NCBI RefSeq assembly: GCF_964204645.1
Contig: NC_134028.1
Span: 24,650,153 to 24,714,152, forward strand
Direction: 5' to 3'
DNA length: 64,000 bases
From: Tubulanus polymorphus
Lineage: Eukaryota > Nemertea > Palaeonemertea > Tubulaniformes > Tubulanidae
In this document: positions 36,101 through 43,492 of the stretch, piece by piece
How the letters are laid out: every line of letters begins with the position of its first letter
Position numbering within the stretch: position 1 is the first letter of the stretch
Position numbers and translations under genes: made by a program
The notes under the pieces: model-generated
What the model was told of the DNA's origin: nothing
Database searches by the model: none
Seen by the model: the letters and a program-made list of their open reading frames with translations, nothing else

Positions 36101-39100
36101 AGAAAAATAAGAATCAGGGAAAGTCAGAGAAATTTGTGAAGATAGTTTGATTGTGTATTTAATGGAACAGTTTTGGTTTTATGTACTTGGCTCTTTCAAC
36201 TGATTGGATTCTTGGCAGATCAATTCAGGGAACGAAAAACAACTTGTATGTCAGGGAAAGGTGAGGGCAAAAAGCAAATCAAATGTATCCGCTATTAGAA
36301 GGAAATCCACTGCCTGGTGGATGTTAGGGGTTCGGTACCTGTGAGATTACTTTCACGGGAATAAATGTAGGAGTTGCTTATGACAACCTTTTCAATGAAG
36401 CAATGCTTGAGACTAATGATAATCAGATTTAATTATGAAACCATGAAAGCGGGGTCTCTTGAGTATCAATCATTATCGAGGTATATTTAGCGATGAAGAT
36501 AATTAAATCTCACTTGTTGTGGTTATTATTTACAGGTATCGGTGATCTGGATGATTTCGGTACTCTGCCTGCCAAATATAAACTGTTACCCAAAGAAGAA
36601 AAACTCGTTAAAAACGCTAGCGATCGTAAATTAAAAGTGAATTCGGTGTAAGTATTATTGGTATGATTCGGTGTTAATTCTACGTGTTATCGAATGAACG
36701 CTAACCCGACCGATTTCATGCATGAATTATCACGATGTTGAATTGATTTTCAGAGATAATTTCGAAGGTCTAGCGCCTTTATCATCACCAGGAAAGCCGG
36801 GTAGCCATAAGGGTAAAAATTCGATATCTAGTCCTAGTCGCGCTGGTCAAAAAACGAAAGAAGACGGCTGGAAAGAAGTGATTCGAAAGTAAGTAAACAT
36901 TCATTGGAGGTTAGGTTATCAGGGATGAGAATTCAAAGGCTTCAGATCGTGATTCATTAAGAAACACTTTCACTAACGCCGGAATGTTTTTGCAGGTCAA
37001 AGAAAGTAGCGGTTCCAGCGACTGCTATAAGCCGTGTGATTGGTCGAGCCGGAGCTAATATAAACGCTATACGGGAGGTTACCGGAGCTCATATAGAGGT
37101 CGATAAACAGAAAGGAGGAGGTGATCGCACTATTACTATCAAGTAAGTGTGAAAAATTCAATTGATTTTACAAATTATCGGTTATAACTAACTGATTACC
37201 GGTACAGTTGTTTGAACATGGACCCAGTTCCACTGTTGTGAGTTAGAGTTAACTCTAGTTGGGGTTGGGGTCCCTTGAAAATTAGTAAGAATTGGATCCC
37301 TTTCTGAGCATCTAGCGACTCCAAATCTAAATGATCAGCTATTGTTAGCCAGTACTGTAGCAGTTTTTACAAGTGATGAGAATTCGAAAGGTTAAGACTG
37401 ACGCATGTTGATCATTCTTGTGGCTTTATTGGAGGACTTTGACGTCATTGAAGGAAATTGAAAAAAAATTCTAACTAAAGATCCGAACGCTTCTACTGAT
37501 TCAGACACACGTGGAGCGTCGACCTTATTTTGTATTTGGGTTCGCCTTCTGCCTCCGCTTACAAATTGAATATTTGCTGTTGTTTTGTGGATATTTATAG
37601 AAATCTGATAAATTACTTCAATGGCTTCAGCTGTGTCTCGATAATCATATGATAGTGACGATAAGAATCTGGGCTTATATAGACCTGAATTCAGCCAGGC
37701 TTCTCAGAGCTGATCCAACCATATTTCAGATACTGCCTGATCAGATACTGTACTATCACACTAGCTACTCCTGGGTGGAAAGAGGTTATGAGGGTGAAGC
37801 CTGCCCGAGGACACTCCGGTTATGAGTGGAATTCAAACCCACGACCTGATTTTAAGTGGGAATGGTTGGCACTGAAAATTTGTTGGACTTATCTGAGAGT
37901 CGCAAAAATAATTCGGCAAACATCCGAGTTAAACGGTTATCTGGTTGAGTTTATAGGATCTGACTTCAGCACAGTTTGATGAATGTGCTATAAACGATTG
38001 TTTATTTTGCAGGGGTTCGGCGGAATCAACACGTCAGGCGCATACACTGATAACAACATTAATCAAAGAACCTGATCGCGATCTTATCGAAATACTACCA
38101 AAAAAAGCGAAGATTTCTCAACAACAACAACAGCAGCAGCAGCAGCCGGTTATCAATGTGTTCACCGTACCGACGACTGTTCAACAAAATGGCGGTCAAA
38201 CGAGTCCACAGGTCGGTCAGAAATCGATGAAATCCGCATCGGGTGGAACCGGGTCGTCGGATAGCGGTCAGAAACTGGCTCGTCGCACGAGTAACCCGTC
38301 ATCCACGCAGGTCTGGTCGATTCCGACATCGACGCCAGCCGCCGCCACCGCGTCTCACAATAAACGCGGTAAACCGGTGAACACGGTGATACCGTCGTGT
38401 GGCACAAAGAGTCCCGGAGTCGTATCGCGTCAACTATTCACCGCCGATAAACTGACGACGTCGTCGACGATGATAACGACATCGGCGAAGACGACGATCA
38501 CGTTTACCGCGTCGTCGGGAGTCTCGAGTCCTCATCTCGTTACTACGTCCGCCGGTATCGGTATGATCACCAGTAAACCGACCGGATTTGCGACGAAAAT
38601 CCAACCGGTGATGTCATCATCGGCGACGCGTTGCGATCATACCGCGATTAAAACACCCGGTCAGCCGATAATACACGCAGCGGTGCACCAGCGTAATACA
38701 TCGTCACCGGCGCCGGGAGAATACTCGCCGTTTAATAATCTATTCAGTCCCGTCGCTGATCAGGTGCTCGGTAAAAAAGATGGCGACATCGGCGAAAATC
38801 GGATGAATTTCGCGAGCGTCGCCGCGGCCGGTGTCGTTTCGACGACTTCCTGTTTGACGCCGACGCCGTCTTTATCACCGCGCGATCTCGACGTCGATCC
38901 GATACTGCAGGCGAAGGCGCCCGGTTATAAACCGTGCCCGCAGCAGCGCGCCGCGTCGCCCATGTTCCACGACGCGAACATGGCGAAAGCGCCCGGTTAC
39001 AAACCGCACGGTCTTCATCACCCGGGCGCGCCGCCGATGTCCAACATGTCGAATCTATCTCAACAATCGTTAGCCAATCAGCTTCAGACGTTGCAGCTAT

Positions 39101-41616
39101 CGATGGCGCAATTACAACTAGCGGCGGCGAATATGAACATGCTCGAGGCGCAGAAAGCGCCCGGATATCATCGCGGAATGTCGTCCGGTTCGGCGCACGG
39201 GTTCCTCGGCGAGTTCTCTTCGCACACGGGTCTCGGCACGACGATCGTACCGACTCGTGACGAGTACACCACCCCCGATCAGCCCATGACGCTGCCCAAA
39301 ATCGAGAGCACGTTGAACCCGAACGCGCCTGATTTCACGTCGCGTATGAACATGACGAATTTCCAGCAGAACCCGGCCGCGTTTTACAAACAGAACCTTC
39401 TGTCGTTTAACAATGGTTCGTCGCCACGGCAGCAGCAGCAGCAGCAGCAGTCGGGGGCGTCGGGATTCCCTCAACATCGGTCGGGATTCCCTCAACACTT
39501 CGGCTCATCGTCGCAGAATGAATTCGCGAACAGTTTGAGCGTAGCGCCGGGACCGAGACCCAGTCAGTTCTCTCCGTTACCGCCAGGGGGCGGTGGCCGA
39601 TCGAGTAGTAACAACAATTCGTCTCTCGGTTCGTCTTTAGGTAAGTTACATAGAAACTCATGAGGTCAGGTTCAGCCCGACCGGGGTCGAAATTCGGAAA
39701 ATCTTGGAAATTTCAACAACAAAATTTTTGAAATACATTTTAAACTTCACGTACCGTGGTTCTGGGATGTCAACTGCTCGCCCGTGATCTTTCTTGAAAA
39801 ATAATTTGTATGATATCAATTAGTGAATGATATTGATTGTTTGTTTCTAGAAGAACCACACGCCGTGAATTCACACCTTACCGAATCAGTTCCTAGTCCG
39901 AGTCGATCTCCAACTGAAATAGACGATCGAAGGTTCCCTCGTCCGATCGGTAACGAGCGCGCTCATAAAAAACCGGTTTCTAATCAGTTCGGTTCGGCGA
40001 TGGGTGATGTGCCTCTGTGGATGTTTGGTCCAGGTATGTGTCGGGGTTACTGCGATCTGGGTTTAAACGATCTGGGTTTTCACTTGAATTAAACTTCACG
40101 ATTTTCAAATCATTAAAAATGTTGAATCAAATCGGTTAAACCCCTGAAATATTTCAAGTTCAATATCCCAGGGTTTCCGTTAATTGCGATAAGGGATCAT
40201 TTCATTTATTAGGTACGCATAACATTTGAATTTTTCAACCCCTCCACGCAAAATCGGCCATTTTTTCATACACATTAAGCATCACAGTACGCAATTGCAC
40301 TGACTCTTCCCCCTCCCCTAATGCGTACGTAATAAATGAATGACCCCCTAAATTCATGGTTTTCACTATTAAACATTCCACCTTCCACGGTGCTGCTTTG
40401 TTTGGTTTGAATTAAGAGTAGCGCCATCTATCAGATGTCTATCAAATGAAATAATGGCGAGGACGTATAAATATGTGCGACACGCTCGGGTGAACGTTGT
40501 TACGTTGACATAAATAGATGCCCTAAACCTTTACTACAGATTAGTCGGGGACCCACGAAACCTCTAAAATGTTGATCTCATCGGAAGAAAGTCTTCTTGC
40601 GTTTTGTTAAAAAATTGCGTTGTGAAAAACGAAACGACGTTTAATGCGTTTATTTCTTGTTAGTAGATGTGACGTCTGATTGGTTAACGAATACATCGTC
40701 GGGTATATCTACCGATGCGGGCTCGAGCGGAGTTTTATCATCGCTCGGTTCATCGGCCGACGATCGACCTCATAGTGCACCCGGTAATCCTGCTGTTATG
40801 TCTAGTTTTCTCAATCCGACCGGTTTATCGGAACAAGCGTTAGAACAGGCTTTACAGGTAAAACACGCATCGAATCGTGGGCACAATTTTCTAAAAGAAA
40901 AGTGATCTTTTGGTGTAAAAAAATTAGCATGGACCATGCTTTGTAAGGCTTTCTGATCTTTTGGTGTAAAAAAATTAGCAGAAAGCCTTACAAACCATGG
41001 TCCATGCTGGATTACAAGATATAGTTTGAATAGTCAACTATTTTTCAATATTTTCATTGCAGGCGCCGGCTTTGATGATGGCAAATTTTGCGAATTCAAA
41101 CGGTGGGGTAGGGTCTATATTTCCTGGTACGGGGACGTCGTCCGACGCCAATGAATCGTCTTCTTTATGGGAACCGCAGGTAAATTATACAATAATTCAC
41201 TGAATTGACTCGTGGCAAGTGAGGATTGCGACATGTTCCGTTAGTTTTACGCGTAGTTAACTCAGTTGGCGCTTCACTTTCAATCAAAATTTAATCAAAA
41301 TTTTCTCATTAGTTAAAAATCAATTTTCAGTGAAATTTGTACCATACACCGAGTAAGAATGAAAGTTAAACCTATGATGAATCGTTTGATATTATTCGGT
41401 TTCAAGAACCTAAAAAATCCAGTTCAAAGTTCATTGAAAATGATCTAATTGTCGCTACCTTAACAAGATTAAATATGCTTGTAGCGCCATCTGGTGTTTT
41501 CAGTCGGTACTACATTCAAGCCGAAATTTATAATCTTTATTGATAGTGTAAATCATTGATTGTTGTAGATGTGGAACTCGACGAGTAACTGGAGTGAACA
41601 ACCACCTGCGATGTAG
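5379..41616 (+). CDS. ANKHD1: ANKHD1/ANKRD17 (mask) orthologue, multiple ankyrin repeats and one KH domain
   Basis: Large cytoplasmic/nuclear scaffold, known elsewhere as a Yorkie/YAP cofactor and receptor tyrosine kinase modulator. Exons: 5379-5597, 8356-8515, 11238-11391, 11788-11935, 13004-13151, 13489-13722, 13856-14188, 14574-14765, 15032-15141, 15354-15441, 15871-15998, 16270-16416, 16747-16855, 17184-18329, 18706-19442, 19518-20013, 20341-20541, 20931-21076, 21507-21649, 22135-22348, 23383-23558, 24087-24148, 24424-24620, 34973-35199, 35422-36014, 36536-36647, 36754-36888, 36996-37142, 38013-39640, 39851-40033, 40664-40857, 41063-41179, 41569-41616. They total 9072 nt in one frame (3023 residues), longer than the human proteins (about 2540-2600) and shorter than Drosophila Mask (about 4000). 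The order of domains is as in vertebrates. The start is the first ATG of an open exon in the CpG-rich promoter. Exon limits are by eye; weakly conserved exons (13-16, 25, 30-33) are least certain. Confidence 0.93.
7373..7496. mobile_element. Short inverted-repeat element, 'CCAGTTCCACAGTT' family
   Basis: AGACCCAGTTCCGCAGTTGT paired with ACAACTGTAGAGCTGGAACT; inner GAGTTAACTC palindrome. Intron 1 of ANKHD1. Confidence 0.5.
8199..8285 (+). repeat. tRNA-related (SINE-like) fragment in ANKHD1 intron 1
   Basis: Contains a pol III B-box word GGTTCGAATCC (8262-8272) and CCCTGCC that could pair with GGCAGGG upstream, plus a CCTGCACAC/GTGTGGCAGG hairpin. The arms do not form a proper cloverleaf, so a tRNA-derived repeat is likelier than a tRNA. 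A second B-box-like word (minus strand) is at 37829-37840. Confidence 0.3.
8674..9029. mobile_element. MITE-like element, family A, in ANKHD1 intron 2
   Basis: 356 bp with 46-base terminal inverted repeats (AAGCCTAGCGCACATCGACA start) differing at one position. The word GCGCACATCGA recurs inside as subterminal repeats at about 8732 and 8811. No clear target duplication and no coding capacity; short open frames inside are chance. Confidence 0.8.
9365..9756. repeat. 28-bp minisatellite in ANKHD1 intron 2
   Basis: About 14 copies of a 28-base unit (ATTGAGTGTTTAACTAAATT then CATCCCCC). The first ten carry AACTAAATTC, the next three AACTCAATTC, and the last is more diverged (AACTCATTTC). There are no unique spacers, so it is not a CRISPR-like array. 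Confidence 0.95.
11788..16416 (+). other. ANKHD1 exons 4-12: first ankyrin-repeat block
   Basis: Encodes about residues 178-687, roughly fifteen ankyrin repeats running from RTLAEACSDGDINAVRKLL to the LLLDYPNN end motif. Repeat signatures such as TPLMEAASAGHVGVAKALL, TALMEASMDGHVEVARLLL and TPLMEAAQEGHIELVKHLL are clear. Many exon junctions fall within the conserved glycine at the start of each repeat (phase 1, G split as G|GN), giving near-modular exons. Conservation with vertebrates is very high, as expected for a protein-protein interaction surface. Confidence 0.92.
16020..16100. mobile_element. Short inverted-repeat element, 'CCAGTTCCACAGTT' family
   Basis: GGATCCGGTTCCGCAGTTC at one end and GAACTGTGGAACTGTGTCC at the other form terminal inverted repeats of an 81-base element in ANKHD1 intron 11. 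Relatives are at 7373-7496, 22956-23063, 37216-37275, 45383-45475 and 47185-47395. Confidence 0.6.
16747..18329 (+). other. ANKHD1 exons 13-14: linker, coiled coil and acidic run
   Basis: Proline- and glutamine-rich linker (PRVPMQGLNNVVPPQDP), then a coiled coil at about residues 835-895 containing LNTTREEQILKKQQILEELQ and KVEREL, matching the vertebrate coiled coil. It is followed by an acidic segment encoded at 17881-18174 (about residues 956-1054), almost entirely Asp and Glu. The exon closes with TGLMVATPAVTLHETL, aligning to a conserved vertebrate motif before the second ankyrin block. The acidic run is absent from the vertebrate proteins as I recall them. Confidence 0.85.
18706..20013 (+). 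other. ANKHD1 exons 15-16: glutamine-rich low-complexity region
   Basis: Exon 15 is rich in Ser, Thr, Val and Pro and then becomes Gln-rich (QQQAVQVAQQQAVHVAQQ). Exon 16 contains about a dozen imperfect copies of a QQLGVQQQ unit at about 19666-19940, on CAA/CAG codons with GGTGTTCAA cores. Both exons fit the frame of their neighbours. The region is low-complexity and probably disordered; its length is likely to vary between alleles. Confidence 0.8.
20725..20912 (+). repeat. Dispersed repeat, 'GTGGCCAC...CAGGGAAA' family, ANKHD1 intron 17
   Basis: GGGTGACCACTTATCTGGAA, then GGAAAC...TTGAGATTGTATAATCTAAC, ending GATCAAGTCAGGGATAAAGC. Same order of blocks as the copy at 1056. Confidence 0.6.
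21853..22034. mobile_element. Long inverted-repeat element in ANKHD1 intron 19
   Basis: Arms of about 62 bases (GTAGAAAGAATCCCACAATT start) flank a central CCTGAAGATGACTATTAGGA sequence. The arms differ at a few positions and by short indels. The centre resembles a hammerhead core (see findings). Confidence 0.75.
26206..26390. mobile_element. GC-rich inverted-repeat element, possibly related to family A
   Basis: A GC-rich island in AT-rich intron 23 with inverted pieces (GGCTTATGTCGA at about 26276 against TCGACATAAGCC at about 26371). It shares the 15-mer AGTAGAACATGGGCA (26237-26251) with the middle of the family A element (8856-8870). Ends are not sharply defined. Confidence 0.4.
26789..26994. 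repeat. 103-bp tandem duplication, two copies
   Basis: Two nearly identical 103-base units starting CGAGTATATCTACGAGAAGA, with a CpG-rich end (GCTGCCGGTGCCGCGCGAAC). They differ at about one base. A third start (CGAGTTTA) follows at 26995. Confidence 0.9.
27082..27120. repeat. CTG trinucleotide run
   Basis: About twelve CTG units with a CTA interruption, in intron 23 of ANKHD1. It creates a spurious leucine-rich open frame. Confidence 0.9.
28762..28940. mobile_element. Degraded MITE-like element, family B, in ANKHD1 intron 23
   Basis: The right end GAGAAACAAGGTATCAATTT followed by TTTAGCCT matches the family B ends near 50.5 and 58.5 kb. The left end AGGCTAAAATAAAATTTT is diverged. An internal GGCGGCCGTGTC resembles the GACCCGGCCGC interior words in reverse. 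Confidence 0.5.
31622..31738 (+). CDS. Candidate alternative first coding exon of ANKHD1 (short C-terminal isoform)
   Basis: A 39-codon open exon starts with ATG in a strong context (AAACAATGG) and ends at a consensus donor, GAC|GTGAGT. Its phase (0) matches the acceptor of ANKHD1 exon 24 at 34973, so splicing would fuse MAYRLLCSNVRQPTTVSTAQ and the remaining 19 residues to DLLKKCHQCMDIIVSAKDR. Codon choice (TCG, GTC, CCG, ACG) resembles the real ANKHD1 exons, unlike the surrounding intron. The sequence before it (31300-31610) contains several CpGs. The product would lack both ankyrin blocks but keep the KH domain. It could alternatively be the first exon of an unrelated nested transcript; no family match for the 39 residues is known to me. 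Confidence 0.45.
34341..34502. mobile_element. Small inverted-repeat element in ANKHD1 intron 23
   Basis: TGTGGATCCAGGGACA at 34341 is mirrored by TGTCCCTGGATCTACA ending at 34502. An inner hairpin pairs GCACCTGC with GCAGGTGC. Likely non-autonomous. Confidence 0.5.
34973..36014 (+). other. ANKHD1 exons 24-25: charged helix and Ser/Thr-rich region
   Basis: Exon 24 begins with the conserved KKCHQCMDIIVSAKDRQAAE, then a long Lys/Glu/Arg helix (KREKRKKKRKEKQKEKEEKE). Exon 25 adds an acidic patch (EDDEEDEEDDEPPP) and Ser/Thr/Asn-rich sequence with basic patches (NKSRNKNRQRRGDKAERAAA). The corresponding human segment has the same character. Joined in frame through AG|T at 35199/35422. Confidence 0.82.
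36080..36290 (+). repeat. Dispersed repeat, 'CAGGGAAA' family, ANKHD1 intron 25
   Basis: Carries AATCAGGGAAAGTCAGAGAA, TTGATTGTGTATTTAATGGA, TTGGATTCTTGGCAGATCAA and TATGTCAGGGAAAGGTGAGG in the family order. The left GGCCAC end is not seen. Confidence 0.55.
36536..38070 (+). other. ANKHD1 exons 26-29 (start): KH RNA-binding domain
   Basis: The KH domain spans exons 28 and early 29, about residues 2252-2325. Exons 26-27 provide the linker ending KEDGWKEVIRK. The GxxG loop is present as VIGRAGANINAIRE (human GRGG), followed by VTGAHIEVDKQKGGGDRTIT and the second helix SAESTRQAHTLITTLIKEP. This domain binds single-stranded nucleic acid in relatives. A nine-glutamine run on CAA/CAG codons follows at about 38120-38146. 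Confidence 0.9.
40903..41008. repeat. Fold-back with nested direct repeats in ANKHD1 intron 31
   Basis: A 27-base direct repeat (TGATCTTTTGGTGTAAAAAA start) at 40903-40929 and 40954-40980 interleaves with 30-base inverted arms at 40926-40955 and 40979-41008 that differ at one base. Confidence 0.9.
41290..41520 (+). repeat. Dispersed repeat shared by ANKHD1 intron 32 and a USP39 intron
   Basis: Shares TTTTCAGTGAAAT, CACCGAGT, GTTTGATATTATTCGG and a final GCGCCATCTGG segment with 46080-46335 in the same order. Truncated relatives with CCATCTGGTGTGTGCCG occur near 12930 and 13790. Confidence 0.55.
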
Positions 41617-42598
41617 TTTCAACTCCTCAACAATTATATACAGACAGACATTCATCCTAAATTAATGACTATTGATAATAATAATAATAATGATAATAAA
41701 TACTGTGTTTTCTCAATGTGCTAAAACTATGGATAATTTAATCACACACGTGCAATTTAGAAATTGGTTTATCAGTGCATTATACCTTACACCAGCTACT
41801 AGACAGGGCATACTGCTTAACTGCGGACAGCTTACCGGTAGTAGACAGCGATGTTGGTCTAGCAGACAGCATTGTTTGGTCTAGTAGTTAGTGATATTGC
41901 GTCTTTATAGACAGTGATGTTGGTCTAGCAGACAGTCTAGTTGACAGCAATGTTTCAAACAGTAGACAGCGCTGTTGGTCTAAGGAACCGTCTGGTAAGA
42001 CAACGATATCATTGGTCTTCATAAAAGACTGATGTTGGTCTAGCAGTCAGTCTAGACAGTGATTTCGTCTAGTGGACTGGCGTTGCGTCTTATTAGACAG
42101 CGATATCGCTAATAGTTGTGTATGGAATATAATTGAGTATAAACACTGCTCATGTTTGATCGTAATTATTCAACATTGTTGTCGTATTCAGTCCTCTCGA
42201 TTATTGAGACTTCCGTGTGTAATGAAAAAAAAAACGAGACTCGTATATTTTGGTCCGGATGATAAGATTCTTCTGCGTGTTGAATTTTAATTAACAATCT
42301 TTATCTCGTAAAAATAGGTATAATAATAATAATTATGATAATAATAATGATGATGATGATTTATGTGTACGGTAGGACGAATTATTCTTTTTATTTCATG
42401 GACGAAAAAATTTGACGTCGGATCTTTCGAGAAGGAAGTTCTCTGCGGCGATCATTCGAAAATTTCTTTCGGCAATCACGAGATACAAATCGTAAAAAAA
42501 AAAATTTATGTGGTTAAGTGATTGTTGAGACTTATTTTCTTGCTTTTGTTACCATGGCGATGGTGACGTTAATGTAAAACTGCATATACTACAATAAA
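41617..42598 (+). promoter_or_regulatory. ANKHD1 3' UTR with poly(A) signals
   Basis: Sequence after the stop is AT-rich with ATA/ATG microsatellite stretches (41674-41700, 42320-42360). AATAAA occurs at 41695-41700 and again at 42593-42598, so both short and long 3' UTRs are possible. A degenerate repeat cluster sits at about 41841-42105. The actual 3' end is not determined. Confidence 0.5.
41841..42105 (+). repeat. Degenerate tandem repeat in the ANKHD1 3' UTR
   Basis: About six imperfect copies of a word like TAGACAGTGATGTTGGTCTA, followed by GCAGACAG, at 41841, 41908, 41962, 42026 and weaker positions to 42105, with irregular spacing of about 50-70 bases. It is probably within the transcript. 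Confidence 0.65.
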
Positions 42599-43401
42599 GA
42601 TAAATTAGCCTCAAACTAAAAAACAGTGAAAAAGTATCGAGTTTTGTTGAATGATAGTGAGAAAACATCTTTGATTTGGTTAGTGATACCCATACAGTTA
42701 CTGCGTGAGAAATGCTGAACCAAATCTGGTTTAACTGCAGTTCAGATTGGCTACCATCAAGAAGAGCAGTTACTCTGTAAACTGAACATATGACCAAGAG
42801 AGGAGAGTAATATGGACCACTGTACTTTGAGGCCCCCACTGTACTTTGAGTCATTCTCTGCTGCATCGTAGCTGCATAATATCGATGGGAGACTGGCTGG
42901 TATTCATTTTCTGGCAGTAAATTGGAATAAAAGTGGCATGTTCAAGATTGAATTGCAGATAGTTTACTGGTGAAAGTCGCTTACAGTGTGTCACATCTTG
43001 ACAGTTATAAGTGCAGCCATTGGAGGTGAATCTGTGAGCTGTACAATACTCTTATTGTTTATAAAGTAAGTGAGCGGATGAACACACTGAATCTCCCAGT
43101 AATAAGTTAGTTCACGTATTCACCGCAATAATTGGGGCAGCACCTGACGGTTAGGATTTACTGCAAACAGTAGTGTCTAAAAAATCTACTGTGGCAGGCT
43201 AGTAATAGGTTAGTTCACGTTTTTGCCGTTGATATGTATAGGGGCAGCACTTGACGGTTGGAACCTTACACCGACTGCGGCATGCGAGTTATGTGGATTT
43301 TGTCCTCAAGAGGAAAAACACATCAAAACTACATCGTTTTACTTAAACGAGATTTCCATAAGATAATTTACAACTGAAGCAATTTTCAACAATATCAAAT
43401 C
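42599..43401. other. Spacer between the convergent ANKHD1 and USP39 genes
   Basis: No coding exon was recognised. It holds a two-copy imperfect direct repeat (43098-43161 and 43201-43269) sharing TTAGTTCACGT and GGGGCAGCAC, separated by about 40 bases. The minus-strand open frame at 42549-42866 has no recognisable features. Confidence 0.6.
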
Positions 43402-43407
43402 TTTATT
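43402..43407 (-). promoter_or_regulatory. Poly(A) signal of USP39
   Basis: AATAAA on the minus strand (TTTATT on plus), about 86 bases downstream of the USP39 stop codon, in AT-rich sequence. Confidence 0.6.
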
Positions 43408-43492
43408 TTCGTAAATTTTCTAAAATTCACATTTTTTCTGTATAAAGTTGGCAGTGTTTTTGTGTTGCGGTGATATATCATCGTCATCGAGT

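Larger units (their letters stand above)
38147..41616 (+). other. ANKHD1 exons 29 (rest)-33: disordered C-terminal region
   Basis: Exon 29 is 1.6 kb and low in hydrophobic content, rich in Ser, Thr, Pro and Gln. It contains three copies of a KAPGY motif at about 38911-39172; vertebrates have a related KAPGFRP sequence. Exon 30 carries RRFPRPIGNERAHKK, recalling the human motif VPIGTERSAR, and ends DVPLWMFGP. The protein finishes MWNSTSNWSEQPPAM at 41616. Exon 31 has a tandem acceptor (TAGTAG at 40661-40666), so its start may be 40664 or 40667. Confidence 0.78.
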
